Positions 12,015 through 24,254 are shown, numbered from the stretch's first letter. The stretch: 64,000 nt of DNA from Synaphobranchus kaupii (GCA_029718625.1 CM056380.1:48968620-49032619), one strand, 5' to 3'. Notes: a model not told the origin generated them from the sequence alone. Numbers and translations: made by a program.

Positions 12015-12428
12015 TTACTGATATTTAGCAGGTGCTCTTATCCAGATTGACTTACAGTGCGAACGCAAGTACAAATAAACATCAGGGATGAAATTGCAGT
12101 AGTTCCCCAGAGGGAGAAAGTATAGTTTCAAAAGTGAAGAGACGGTGCAAAGAGTGCAGACTGGATCAGACCGGATCAAAAACAAGAGCAAAGAACCCAC
12201 AGGCACTGAAAACAAGACAAGACATTGCACCTAATCCGGTGTTAAGGGCTAATACTAAAAGAGCTAGAGATGGTTGAGGTGGAGGAGCCGAGGTCCACTC
12301 TGAAGAACAAGGTCTTCAGATGTCCGTTGTCCTTACTGTCCTTGGAAGCTCATTCTACCAATGAAGGGCCAGAACACAAGGTGGCCGCGGGCAGGAATTG
12401 CAAGCTTGGAGAAAGGGAGGAGCCGGAC

Positions 12429-12588
12429 GTTCCCAAGGTTGCGGACAGAGGGTTCTGGCTGGTGTGATGTTCCCGAGGTTACGGACAGAGGGGTCTGGCT
12501 GGTGTGATGTTCCCGAGGTTACGGACAGAGGGGTCTGGCTGGTGTGATGTTCCCGAGGTTACGGACAGAGGGGTCTGGCTGGTGTGTG
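12429..12588. repeat. 40-bp minisatellite, 4 copies, inside LINE
   Basis: Four units begin with GTTCCC at 12429, 12469, 12509 and 12549. The first differs from the others at several sites; the last three are nearly identical, suggesting recent growth from the LINE sequence itself. Confidence 0.9.
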
Positions 12589-12897
12589 TACTGTATGATC
12601 GTCTTCTGAAGGTCTGAAGGGGCAGTTCCCTTGTTAGCCTGATAGGCTAGCACTAAGGTTTCAGTTGCCAGTGGTTACAAGTAGCCAGTGGAGGGCAATG
12701 AGGAGGGGGGGGTGGGGTCACGTGGGAGTTTTTTGGGAGTTTGTAGATCAGGCAAGCAGCAGAGACCTTGGGACTCATTTATAAAATGTTCTTAGGCATT
12801 TTTGGGTAAATTGTGTAAAATGAAATGCATGTCAATCTTGCGATTTCAGATATTTGAACTGGAAATGAAAATGTGCTTTTCCTTTTAAACAGGGTGC

Positions 12898-13060
12898 AGA
12901 CCAGTGTTTCTCAACCCTGGTTTTGGGGAGCCACTGTGTATGCTGGTTTTGTTCCAACTATAGTGACAAGCTCTGTGTTGTAATTAGCTGCTAATTGTTC
13001 ATAATTAGACACTAATTGTTCTTAATTAGATGTTTTACATCTATTGAAGGATGGTTTACT
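12898..13060 (+). repeat. Interspersed repeat fragment
   Basis: The phrase CCAGTGTTTCTCAACCCTGG with a GGGGAGCCACTG continuation, followed by TAATTAG-rich sequence, resembles a common teleost repeat that begins 'caaccctggtcctggggagcc'. It sits between two parts of the L2-like LINE. Confidence 0.5.
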
Positions 13061-13516
13061 CTCGTAAAGCCACGTTATGCCAGAAATAGCTAGCTCTATG
13101 AATGTCCTATATTCACATCCCAGGAATTTTCTGTGGAACGGCTAGCCCTGAAGATGGATTGTTGGGGATTGAGCAGGGTGATCTGTGTGAGAAAAGTAGA
13201 GAGTTAACTAGAGACGGTGTAACTGTATTCAAGGGAATTCTAATTGGTAAATAGTGTGGATGGCAGATGGATCAAGAGTGGGTTTCTTCAGCAAGGGAGT
13301 GATACGAGCCAACTTGAAGGATGACGGAACACAGCCAATGGACAGGGAGGAGTTAAGCCAAGAGAAAATAAACAGAAGGAGTAAACGACTGGAGGAGAGA
13401 TTAGGGGAGAAAGTGGGTCCAGGGGTACAGATGGCCGGGCGGTGGGAGAGATACGTCTGCAGCTGTAAGGGGGGGGGGAGAAAGTGGATAGAGAGGGCGG
13501 GGGGAGATTCAGCCAT

Positions 13517-15936
13517 CTTGAGGAACTTGCAGATGGCAGCATCTAAAATTATGAATTCACTGTAAACTATTTTTTACTTCAGAAAGAAACGCAGTCAAAT
13601 TCATGTTGAAATATTGAGACCGGTCTGTCACCAAAAACAATAAACAATATAATTGGACAGTGATGGGCGTGGCCAGCAAGCCTAGTTTTAAAGAAAGAAT
13701 AAAAAGTAAGTCTGAACTGACCAGCATCCTTTTGATTACTCTATCTGGTCCAATTAGTGATTGAAACTTCCTAATATACATAAGAGAAAATTTGCCGCAG
13801 TGTCAACAAAAAACAGAGTGGAGAGACAGCACTGTCCAAATACCTCTCCAGAGCACAGCAGGCTAGGGCTTTATGAATGCCCTGATAAAGGCAATGAGCT
13901 CGTCTGGGACTGGATTCCAATTGGGCTGACTGCCAATGAAGCTGCTGCTGTCTAGACCATCAGGAATTTGAAAGTCCCCTCTGCTCCGCCCACATACCCC
14001 CGGCATCACTCCTCCTAATGTCCTCCGCAACTATATTTAAGCCAAAACTAATTTATTTGTTATACCCACAATTTATATTTTTGCATTACTTGGAGTGAGT
14101 TGAGGTTTAAAAAGTTTGCACCAAGTTATTTTTTTCTTATCTCAGCCTCAAACTTTATCCTTTTACTCGCTGACTGTATCTTACATCTTAATCACTCGGT
14201 GTGGTTAAAAAAGGTTTAAAAAAAGTTTGAAAAAAAAAGGGTTTTGTTATCAACCACTCACAGATCTGTAGTGGAAAGAGGTTTGAAAAAACTTGTGGAG
14301 TATATCTAGTAGAGACTGTTTCTGATTGGCTGTGGCTATTTCTCCTTAATCTCAGGAATATAGGATATCGGAAGCACACATGTGCATGCCGTCCATTTGA
14401 GGTTTTGAGCTGTTGTTTACAATAGGGTGAAATGAGGAAAGCTTGTTTAAAAAAGGGGAACTGCTCACAATAAGAGATTTAAGATGACTCTTTGATCTAA
14501 AACTTTTGAATTAAATAAGGGAAGTCAATGAGCTGTTGCAGGCTCCTCGTTGTGGAAGATAGTTAGGCCATCCAGAAAATTATGTTGTAAAATTTAGTTT
14601 AAATTGAAAGGGCAAGGAGAGCTATTCCACAGTGTATCACAGTGTCAGGTTTACATAGATGCCAATGTTTTATTTTCTTCTTTGACCTTTAATTAACGAG
14701 CAAGTGCCATTGACATACAGGATCTCTTTTACATGCGTAACCAGGCCACGAAGGCAGACAATTATTCAATAACAGACATCCATGATATGCAATAAAAACA
14801 AAGAATACCTATAGTTAAAAACAATAACACACTTCAAGCAATGCTTCCTGAATTCTTAATTGAAGTTTTTTTCAAAATACAATCTTTGCAGAAGCTGTGC
14901 TCTGTTGTTTTGAATCATCCTTAAATTGCCATGAAATTTAAAAAAATAAATGCCCATTTTTGAGCAGCAAGGAGTTTAGATGTGTGCATATACTAATTTC
15001 CTGCAACGTCGACGGCGCAGCGCTCATCCCGGGTTCTCGCAGGGTGGGTTGTGATCAAGCCGTATGGTTGTGTGGCGTGTGAGCCGAGGTGCTAATTGCC
15101 CTCCTTCATCTCAGCCCGGGGACCCGCCACATGCTAATCGCTGGCGGAACCTTCTGGAACAAAAAACCCAAAGCAATCAGGATTACACAGTCCAGAGACG
15201 CTGAATATTTTCACGGGTATGACGAGGTGCGGCGAGATCCGTGACGAGAGAGCGAGGGCCCCGCACATTAATCATCTCCGAGACGTTTTCCAAGTGCGGA
15301 TTTTTCCACTTTCCTCTTAATAAAAGAAAATGGTCTGGGGAACTGTTACATATGTCGTGGTAATTATTTAGTGCTGAAAGAACGTGCTTTGGGCTGTGGA
15401 AATGCTTTCCACGGCTGTCTGGCTCTCTCCACTTGGACAAAAAAAAAACAAAGGAAAAGTGAATGTGACTGCGCCTTGGTCCGGGGCTCCGCGGCCGTTC
15501 GCGACGGCGAGAGGGAAACGCCGCGTGTGCCGCGTGCTCTGAGCTGAGCCGGTTTTTATCGCCCTTATCTTGGCGACCCCGTGTGTTTTCCAGAGGACGT
15601 GCAGAGACAATAGGGGAGCGGGGGACATGGGGCGGATGAATGGGTCTCTGTTGGACCGGAGAGCGGCTGTGGAAGAGGGGGTGCACACGTGTTTCTCTCA
15701 TCTCCCCCACGTGGGCGGCAGATCAATGGCTGCTTTGGCGCTCGCAGGCTGAAAGGGACGAGCATGAGCTGGTAATGACCAGCAAATGCAGAAAATAAGG
15801 ATAATGGCCGCTGCTGTCTTAGACGCAGAAAGGGAAACTCAAAGCACATAGGAAGCCATTTGTAAGCTATTAGCATTGTTGTTAATGTGCGTACATGGGG
15901 GAACAAAAATCCACTGCTAAAGAACATCCCCATAGA
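13517..15936. other. Noncoding stretch with a GC/CpG-rich part near 15.0-15.75 kb
   Basis: 13557-14600 appears unique or too decayed to classify. 15000-15760 is richer in CpG than its surroundings (for example CGCGGCCGTTCGCGACGGCG at 15489), with open frames up to 175 codons on the minus strand that lack recognisable domains. It could hold a conserved regulatory element. Confidence 0.45.
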
Positions 15937-16078
15937 ATCTAAATGGAGAGAGTACACATATTCCAGATCTCTATATAATCTAAATGGCGAGAGTACACAT
16001 ATTCCAGATCTCTATATGCATGCATCTAAATGAAGAAAGTACACATATGCCAGATCACAATCTAATTGGAGAGAGAAA
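15937..16078. repeat. 41-bp tandem repeat, about 3.5 copies
   Basis: Units begin with ATCTAAATGG at 15937, 15978 and (as ATCTAAATGA) 16024, each followed by AGTACACATAT and CCAGATC. Spacing is 41 then 46 bp. Confidence 0.85.
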
Positions 16079-16099
16079 TATAAAATAGAGCAAATAAAT

Positions 16100-16790
16100 A
16101 TTAATTCTAAAAAAACAAGTAAAAATGTGAACCTATAAAACAGAGGAGTAAGTAGAAGAATATAAAAAAATATTTTAAATAAAAAATAAATAAAGAACTA
16201 AAGTCAATTCAAAACACACATAAAGAGATGTGTTTTAGTTGCTTTTTGAAATGTTCTATTGGTGGAGCCTTTCTGATCTGCTCGGGTAGCAAATTCCAAA
16301 ATCTAGGCACATGAAAACAAAAGGAAGCCTCCCGACTTCTTTTGTAATGTACTCTGGGAACAAAAAGAAAACCAGCATCTGCAGATTTTAAATAATTTTG
16401 GGGCTAGTATCTTACGAGAAGGTCAGTTATGTATTCTGGTGTTAAGCCATTAATGCTTTAAAAACAAGTAAAATAATCTTAACATCAATTCTAAATCTCG
16501 CAGGCAACCAGTGCAATGACTGGCGTATTGTGTGCTCTTTTTTTGGTTCTGGTTAAAACTTGTGCTGTTGCATTCTGAACAAGTTGCAGCTGGTTAATGT
16601 TTTTTTTTTTTGGGAAGACCACCAAAGAGAGCATTACAGTAGTCAGGTCTACTCATAATACAAGTATGCATTAGTCTTTCTGCATCTACCTGTGTGAGAA
16701 ATACCTGCACTTTGGCGGGTGCTTCTAATTCGATAAAAAGTAGCTTTAGTTTTCTTAACGTGAGGCTGAAACGGAGATGTAAAGTTGCAT
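16100..16790 (-). mobile_element. L2/CR1-clade LINE reverse transcriptase, 3' part, decayed
   Basis: Minus-strand translation with small frameshifts gives, in order, DYCNALFGGLPKK, LQLVQNATAQVLTRTKK, SLHWLPARFRIDVKI, LVFKALM, SADAGFLFVPRVHYK, REASFCFHVPRFWNLLPEQI and FKKQLKHISL. These are the successive landmarks of the reverse-transcriptase carboxy region in fish L2/CR1-like LINEs (family form: DYCNxLxxGLP, LQxVQNxAARxxT, LHWLPVxxRI, RLWNSLP). A run of A residues (16604-16615 on the complementary strand) and stops break the frame. Upstream polymerase and endonuclease parts are absent (5' truncation is usual for LINEs). It directly precedes the hAT transposase remnant. Confidence 0.85.
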
Positions 16791-16794
16791 ATCA

Positions 16795-18556
16795 TCAGCA
16801 GGGTTGCAAAGGGAGCGAATCTTCTGACTTTCGGTCATTTTCTGTAATTTTCCAGGGAAAATCACAGCTCACTGTAACAATCTCATGCTGAAACAAAGCT
16901 AACAAAAAAGTTGAAGACATAATAAACAAACAAAATGTGCTGAATATGCCCAGGTCCTTTCTGACTGGTGAGGAGGGTTCTGCGGCATATGGTACCATCA
17001 CTGCACAGCACCTTAATCAAGATCAGGGGAAAGTTCTTGGAAGTTTGGTTAAATTTTCCTGCAAGGAAGGGCTGTGGAGTGCTGATGCCATCTGGGAGGC
17101 AGCCAAGCGTGTCAAGGCATCAGCCTGGTGGAAGGGACTCTAATACCCCTTTCACACACAAAACCCGGGAATATTGAACACGGGTTCGACCTGCGTTTGA
17201 CCCATTCCTACCGCACTATAGTCCCGGGTAAGTCCCGTGTCATCACCATTCACACCAAGACTTGGGTCTGCCAGTTTACATCCATATACATAACTGCTGA
17301 ACAGGGTTGCCACCTTGCGACGCTATTAAAAGCGGACGTTTTAAAGTCTGTTTGATTCACTGGAGATTCAAAAAGTTTTGGATTGTTATTGAAACGCATA
17401 TTTCAAATAAAGACTTTTAACAGAAAGGCTGCGAAACTATATGTTGCAAAACTGTTTTCTTGAAATAAAGAATGACACAACTGAATTAATTTCTACATTT
17501 TTATTTATAAAGTATAACAGTTTTGTTATATAACGGGAAAATGTATCAAGGCATATTACAGACACATCGAGAAAAGCACGAAATGTGCAAAACAAAAAAT
17601 GGAAAAGGTAGCTAAAGAAATACAAAGTGCACAACTTTTTAATAAAGCCACAGTCTTCAGTCATAATAAATTCAGTATGCGTATCCTCTGCTCTATTTGG
17701 AGTAGGCTAGGCTATGCTTTTACACACACACTGTCTCTCTCCTCTTACGCATCAAATCCACTGTGAACGCACAGCTTTGGTGGTTTGTATGAGCATGTAT
17801 TTAGTCTTCACGTCTCTAGCTAACCAAAACTTTATCCAATGCCAAATTTGACCGGTTTGTTTGTCATATAATGAATGAAAGGACATCAGTATTTCATTGG
17901 AAACAACTGTTGATCCACTGAAAATATTTTCACACTATCACACTATTGTAATTAATGAATTCTGAGTTATTGTACATTTGCATGTGCAAAATTAGTTTTG
18001 ATTGAGCAATTTGTCATGATGGGAGTTGCTGAATAGCGTGCCAGAGGACAGCGCAACACATTAGCACCTGGGTACACCTGCTACCTATTAGCGGATTGTT
18101 TATAGTGCGCCTCTGACCGTAACCGTAACCGTGAAGTTTCTTGATTGAAACCTGGGTTGAATAACCTGTGTTTCCCCTTTCACATCAAAGCCGAGCCGTG
18201 TCAAACCCGCGTAAATCCCGGGTTGTGACCGGGTCGTATACCCGGGTCGAATAAAGCGGGTTGACCCTTTCACACCAATGGCAAACACGGGACTTGCCCA
18301 GGTCGTTGCTTGGGTGTGAAAGGGGTATCAGTGTGAAGCCATGTCCCTTATTGCATATTGTCCTGATCCCTCCTACATCAGCTACATCAGAGTGGAACTG
18401 GTCCCTGTTTGGTGGAACATACAAGTGGGCAACAGGCTGACAAATGAAAGAGTTGAGAAGCCGGTGGCTATTCAGTCAACCTTGAAACTCTTTGAGCCCA
18501 TCAAAGATGACACCACACAATTGTCCAGATTCTCCAGAGTCTCTTTCTGGAGATGA
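16795..18556 (+). pseudogene. hAT-family transposase pseudogene, split by another transposon
   Basis: The left half (about 16795-17143) ends with IWEAAKRVKASAWWKGL, matching the 'W.....WWkgl' block before the hAT dimerisation domain. The right half (18330-18556) continues with IPPTSATSEWNWSLFGGT in one frame and GNRLTNERVEKPVAIQ in the next, the hallmark carboxy-terminal hAT motif (family form: IPPTSAASERNWS...NRLxxERVxKLVxI). A single frameshift separates those two blocks. Between the halves lies a 1.18-kb element with its own inverted ends. The catalytic D, D and E positions upstream are not recognisable, so the enzyme is dead. Host domestication is very unlikely given the frameshift and insertion. 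Confidence 0.85.
17144..18327. mobile_element. Non-autonomous DNA transposon nested in hAT pseudogene
   Basis: The ends form inverted repeats: ATACCCCTTTCACAC at 17144-17158 and GTGTGAAAGGGGTAT at 18314-18328. Just inside both ends are multiple imperfect copies of CCCGGGT/ACCCGGG words (17165-17235, 18205-18300) that also pair. The interior is AT-rich with no transposase. Target duplication is uncertain; TAA/TCA next to the ends might be a worn three-base PIF/Harbinger-type target, but I do not claim the superfamily. The insertion point is fixed by the interrupted hAT reading frame. Confidence 0.75.
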
Positions 18557-19527
18557 AGCTAGCTGTGGTTGAAATAAATAATTATCCTAGTTCAAGCAAG
18601 TAAAGTTAAAAATTTTGTTTATCCTTAATTTAATCAAAAAACAAAGTCATTCCTACTATGTAGTCTGACTAACTTTGTCTTTTGACTAAAATAAGGTTAA
18701 ATAATAAATCATTTGCTGTCTTAGATGGAAGGAAATGACTAAAATATATATTTTTTGCATTTATGTTTAATTTAATATGCTTTTTGTTAAACAAACTGAA
18801 TTTGAAAAGAAAAAATCTTTAGAATAGTATTAGTCCAAATAGGAAACCACTTTTTCAAGAATTTTACCTAGGAACAGCAGGGCTGTGTCCGAATCAGAGC
18901 CCGACACCCTTTTGAGTACACATATTTGAGTCCACTTCATCAAAAAGCTTTTGAGTGGGCGAGTTTTTCTTACAAATGGGGGCACTTAAAATACCAAGAT
19001 GAACCCCTTATTTTTGTTGAGGGAATTCAGGAGCACACTCATCTGCAGATATTGATTTTAAATATGTCTTGATTGAATTGAACATATCTTGATTGAATAC
19101 AGGCCATTATATAAAACAATTACACACACACATTGTGTTGCTTCATATACTATGAGGACCACTATGATTCTGTGTGGTGAGGAAAAGGTATGTGCTCTTT
19201 TCCCTATCAATATAATCACAGAATTAATTCGTATCTTGTGTGGTCATGTCCTTCTGACTTTATATATCCTTTATCTTGCGAGGTAATCCCAGAGAGGTGG
19301 AATATCTCTTATCTCATGACCCCTGATAAAAACTGACCCATTGAGCCAAACAAACGAAGCCAATGGAGGGCTTCGGTTAGCATCCTCCAGGGTAACATGC
19401 ATGGCGGCCAAGGACAGAGGCCACAACCAGTCCGAGGGTAATGAAGGGGTCAAGGTGATGCTTAGCGGAACTGGCAACGGCCTCTTGACTGCATCAAAAA
19501 CTTTAATTGAATGGGGCAATAAAATAG
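18557..19527. other. Noncoding stretch
   Basis: The phrase GGGCTGTGTCCGAATCAGAG at 18882 resembles the start of a common fish hAT-type MITE, of which only a fragment would remain. The remainder, including 19270-19510, appears unique. Confidence 0.45.
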
Positions 19528-19534
19528 TGTGTGT

Positions 19535-19565
<31 letters not shown>

Positions 19566-19568
19566 GGG
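19528..19568. repeat. (GT)n followed by 20-G run
   Basis: GT dinucleotides pass straight into a homopolymer of 20 G (19549-19568). Confidence 0.9.
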
Positions 19569-21354
19569 TGGTTGGCGCATCAGCAGAGTCCCACACAATT
19601 CTCTCTCCTGGCAGAGCTGTGCCGATCTAAAATTAGATCCATTTCTCAGCCTCTGCAGGCTGCCACACGCCGTAAGGATGTAATAAAGCTATTAAAGCGT
19701 CTGCCACGTCACCTCAGTCCTCCCCTCCTTATAGCGCTGGCTGGACGAACACATAAGAACAGAAATGGACTGAAATCATTCGGCTCTCTCACCCCCCGGG
19801 ACCATAACAAACCTGTCCCAGGTCACACGCTCCGAGCTAAAAAAAATAAAATAAAAATAATAATAAAAAAAAGCAAAGTAAATTTCTCTAAGAGGAACGG
19901 CGTTGGAGAGATGTGTCGGACACCGAGCCCACTCTTGCTCCCCGCTGAGGCTCTGTTCTTGCCGGGAGAGCAGGTCGACTCATTTGTCACCCCGAAAATT
20001 CTCCGTTCGCCGCTTGTTTCGGCGCTCGGCGGCGGCGCGTTAGCCGCTAACTGCTTTTGGGAATGGCCGCTCGCTGCGGCTTCACTTTTCAGGCGTTAAT
20101 GTTCCGAATGTTCCCTCTTTGCCCAGAGCTGCCTGACATACTCATTCTGTTGCAGCTTTTTTCCCCTTTCCGAATTCGAGTCCAAGGCCAAAGATTTTCC
20201 TCTCGGTTTCAGCAGACCTGCGGTGCTGCATGTATTTTTCTTCACAAGTTCTGGAAGGTTCGTCTGGAGTCAATCAGCCTTCGTCATTTACTACTTAAAA
20301 ATAAGCGATTTCGCTTCTGAAACATGGTCTGACGACTTAATCTTGGTGATTAGTGTACTCACTGGACTGACACTTGCATTTTGTTTTATTTTTAAATTCA
20401 AACCATGTGCTTTTCTATAATTCATCCCCTCTTTTCTCCGGATCATGCTGTACTACCTTTAATCTGTGGGCCCTGGAACACAGTAAAAACACCTCCAGCA
20501 TATCATTGTGGGGAGTGAAGGCATGCCTTGGCACCACTACAAAGTAGTCTCTCGTACCAATGGTGCTATCCTGGCATGTGATTGGTTGCTTACTGGGGCC
20601 AAGTCCAGAGTTCTGGCAGTTAGCAGAACAGAGAGTGAGAGAGAGAGAAAGCAACAGGTGCAGACTGACCTGTGCCCCTCCCCTCTCCTCCCCCCACCCA
20701 AAGCAAATCACCTGAAAACCTGCCAATCACATACTGCCAGTCCTTACTGTGCTCCGATTTACACGCGTGAGCTGTCGACACTGAGAGGGACAAATAGAAG
20801 GTTCTAGAGAGAAAGGACACGAGCACTGTTCAATCTGAAGAGTCAAACGCCATAACTTCATCATTTCAGATGCAATAATAGCAATGTATGACACACGTGC
20901 AGCGTGGTGGACTCGCTGTTCATATAGCCCAGTGTTTTTTTTTTGCTTGTTTGTTTTCCTGATATGTGTTCATGCTTTTCCCCTACTTGTCCATAATCTT
21001 CACACAATCAATCTTAAAAAACGACAACTCTTCACAGTGCCTGCTATTCTCATGCATTTTTCAGTTGTTTTGTTTGGATGAAATCAATCCACACTCCATA
21101 ATGACCTGTTTAGCTGTTTTGTGTTTCTAGAAGTGTCGAAAAATAAAAACGCATGCATTAGACCAAATGCAGGACTGACATTTCACATTATAGTAAAGGC
21201 ATTTGCATCATACACCTATATATAGGACATGATTTTTTATTATTATTATTTTGCTTTTATTTAATCGGCTAGGTCAACAGAGAACTCAGTTCTCTTTTGC
21301 AGTGATGACCATGGATAACTGAAGTGGGTAGAAATGCGAGAGATTGTGAGATAG
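19569..21354. other. Noncoding stretch with non-repetitive, moderately GC-rich segments
   Basis: 19570-20110 and 20160-20290 look like old unique sequence and are candidates for conserved noncoding elements. The 252-codon frame at 19341-20099 runs through the GT/G tract and an AAATAA-rich patch and shows no domain, so I do not call it a gene. Confidence 0.4.
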
Positions 21355-21477
21355 TGCGTCCAATCAGCTGTAGGTAATGACTAGGTGCATCCAATCAGCT
21401 AAAGGGAATCATTAAGTGTATCCACTCAGATTTAGGTAATGATTAGATGTATCCAATCAGCTGTAGATAATGATTAT
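21355..21477. repeat. Degenerate ~38-bp tandem repeat
   Basis: Three to four units of the type CCAATCAGCTGTAGGTAATGA with substitutions (at 21360, 21389, 21420 and 21449). Confidence 0.7.
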
Positions 21478-21479
21478 GT

Positions 21480-21775
21480 CATCTAGATGCAGAAAGCCAG
21501 TTCAGTGGGAATCTGACCAGGACAAACACAAATTGTTAATGACCACAGCGAGTCAGTTTAACATCTCATCTGAAGGACAACACCTTCTACGGCACAGTAT
21601 CCCCATCGTTGTGCAGGGGCAGAGATAAGAGTGCCCCCTGCTGGCCCTTCAACACCTCTTCAAGGAGGAGCTTACCTTTCCCTTTTTAAGTACTACAAAG
21701 TCCACATCAGCTTAGTTTCAGCAGTTTAATGTAAGGCTACCGGGTGGTCTGGCTGCTGGCCAAAACCCATTATTG
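21480..21775 (-). mobile_element. 5S-rRNA-like SINE (SINE3 type), decayed
   Basis: The order GCCCCCTGCTGGCCCTTCAACACCTCTTC (21632-21660), then AAGTACTACAAAG, then CAGCTTAGTTTCAG, then GGTGGTCTGGCTGCTGGC follows the reverse complement of a fish SINE whose head derives from 5S rRNA (functional form: tactggccaggc...cctgcttagcttc). The internal control region is degenerate, so the copy is not expected to be transcribed. Confidence 0.5.
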
Positions 21776-22303
21776 TGTTACATTATCGAGCACTGAGCAT
21801 TCAGAAAAGAAAAATTAACATGAAAGTTACAGAGGCTGGAAGGCTGCTGAAAAGTTCTCATTTGATGAGTGAGAATATTCCATAATTTTCAGGAAAATGA
21901 ACCAGTCTAGTCATTGCTTGTGTAAGGAAGTGCTCTTGACGCATCAAAGGTGAACTAAAAAATGTACGGGATGGATTTTTACAAGTTAAATGTTGATGAC
22001 TGCTCTTCTTAGCATGTTTTTTCAAAGAAGGAAAGGTGTATAATTGATTCTGCTTTCAAGGTTGAATATGGCTGTCAGAAATGAAAACACAGTTATAAAA
22101 TAAATATTCTTGGAATTACTCTCGCTGCGATCAAACATGTTTGAATTAAAGAGATTTGAGCTTCAAATGAAAAACCTCAGAGGGTTCCTCTTTTGAAATG
22201 GAAAAGAGAGTAATGATCTTTACATAAAAAAATAGCAAAAGTGGGACTAAGATTGTAAGTTACAAAGTTCTCTCTTCATTTGTATCTCTTTAAAAGTTAT
22301 GTC
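21776..22303. other. Noncoding stretch
   Basis: AT-rich, nothing recognisable. Confidence 0.5.
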
Positions 22304-22307
22304 TTAA

Positions 22308-22741
22308 CCCTTGTGTTCTGTTTATCTAGTTTATTTATTCCGAACAATATAAATGATATATTTATTTATGTCATCATTTATACATATATAGTGTACTGTA
22401 TATTTATTTGCGATGTGGTTTATATAAAAAAAACAGAATAATGAAGATGTGGGGGGGGGGAAATTTTAACGAAAGGTTTTCATGCAGTAGCCAATTGATA
22501 TTTATTGTTTTGAACTAAAAAAAAAAGTCTATTTTTTCATCTTTGTCTTATTGTATTCAAAGAAACCATATAGGTAAAAAGACATAACGCATATACAGAC
22601 GATGAACGACGAATAGAAACACAAAACAAGAATCACATTTGCATTGATTTAGTCACCCGTTATGAAATGCATCTCTCAAAAGTGTCACTCCTCTTACTAA
22701 ACGTTAAAATGGGTCAATTTACCCCAAACCGAACATGAGGG
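22308..22741. mobile_element. piggyBac-type MITE
   Basis: The left end CCCTTGTGTTCTGTTT and the right end, read inward on the minus strand as CCCTCATGTTCGGTTT, form inverted repeats matching at 13 of 16 positions. Both are flanked by the tetranucleotide TTAA (22304-22307 and 22742-22745), the piggyBac target. The interior (434 bp total, AT-rich) encodes nothing. Fish genomes carry many MITEs with ends of the form CCCTTGTGTTGT. Confidence 0.75.
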
Positions 22742-22745
22742 TTAA

Positions 22746-24254
22746 TGTGGCCTTGTAAATTGTAAAATCCATTTATGCGTGTCTGTCTTTAGGGGCCAGT
22801 AACAGTACGATTTTGACTAATGGCCGCACATTGACAGGGAATCAGTGCACGGATTGATTGCTCATGCACTAGCCTACAGTTTTGCTCAAGATAATACAGG
22901 GATATGTATGCTGAATATACTTAGTTCATCTGTGACTGTCTGAGATTACAGAACATGTCCCTTACACATGTTGAGAATGCACAACAGGTGCAAAGAAGGA
23001 AATAGGAAAATAAATAAGTAAATAAGTAAAACATTTTAAAAAAACAATTTTTTCCTCTGAAATTCTGCCATCCCTCAGCAAGAGGTCGATAGAGCCTGTG
23101 TAATAAAGTGTAAGGATGTAATAAAGCTCCAGCTAAAATGATCACATTGTCACTCCCCAGTAATGTACATCAATTGACACTAGTTTAGTGCAGATGATGA
23201 TTGACAGCCAAGCTCCCACACTGTCGCGTGCTGCTTTCAGTGCATAGAACCACAGACATTTATACAGTGTTGTAACATAACCCCCCCCCCCCCTCCCCCA
23301 CCCCCCCCCCAAGCAATGAAATAGATATGAACAGTGCAATTACGTTATCTGCATAAACATAGTTGAATAAGACTAATCATCATAACAATGAAATATGCTG
23401 CAGCGTGTAGCCTATGTTTACAAAAGTGAAAGGCGAAAATTGATTCACTCAAATTAAATAAAAATGCAAGGTTTAAACTTTGTGATTAAATTTGATCCTC
23501 ATCAGTCATTTAACAGTGTACTTTGTCATTCCTCGGTGGTGCCTAGTGTAAACTTTAAAAGCATTTTTCTGCAGCAGAGAATTGCATGGATGGACAACAA
23601 TCATTTTCCTCTGTGCAATATTTGGAATAGTATTTTTTCTCTGTCCCAGAATTCCCCCAGTGCCAGTACACTGCCTTGTTCCACCGCTAATAATTTATAA
23701 TCTGTTAGTTTGTAAGTACGGTACTTGTCAAATCCTAGAATCCAGTGGCAATATGTTGTCTAATATTACAGCCTGAACCTTGCTCTATTGTGCTCCTTAA
23801 GGAACACAGTGTCTTGCGAGGTTCTGCTTGGACAATTCTTCATTACTCCTACAAATTTGTCAACTTTTGGGAAACTTCTAGATCAGATGCCAGTCAAGGG
23901 CTTGATTAGTTGTATCAGGTGTGCTTGAGGTAGAACATAAAATAACTGGATCTAGCTGGGGGTCCCCGAGGAGAGGGGTTCACAGTACAGAGGTCAGATG
24001 TTTTTTCCAAAGATTTATTTATTTATTTTTCTGGGGAACTGCATGATTGTGCTCAAAATCCATGGGCGGGGGTTGTATTTGGAACAGTATAATCAAAACA
24101 GACAGCAATTTAAGCAAGGGATCAGATGGTAATTATGAACACATGAAACATTAAACAGCAGACCAGGGCGTAGCTGACCTCGATAAATGGGGAAAGATGT
24201 TCAGCTCTCTGATCTATTAACCCTGAACTGCTGATGTTCTTTTCAAACCGTTCT
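22746..24254. other. Noncoding stretch with poly-C tracts
   Basis: Contains C runs of 13, 5 and 10 separated by single bases at 23281-23310. Two plus-strand frames at 23464-23776 have no recognisable motif. Confidence 0.5.

Larger units (their letters stand above)
12015..13516 (-). mobile_element. L2-like LINE, rearranged remnant
   Basis: Read on the minus strand from 13516, the peptide NSSLSIGCVPSSFKLARIT followed by PLLKKPTLDPS is the start of an L2-type reverse transcriptase domain. Further down, 12650-12700 encodes LLIALHWLLVTTGN (family form: lxxLHWLPV), 12260-12424 encodes carboxy-terminal blocks including KLAIPARGHLVFWP, and 12015-12055 gives SHCKSIWIRAPAKYQ, the usual read-through of the L2/SINE 3' tail. 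The catalytic core of the polymerase is missing and at least one other repeat (12898-13060) interrupts the order. A 40-bp minisatellite lies within the carboxy-terminal coding part. Frameshifts and stops make it a dead copy. Confidence 0.8.

Noticed and set aside
19341..20099. 252-codon open frame
   Set aside because: Runs through a (GT)n/(G)20 tract and an A-rich tract and has no recognisable domain.
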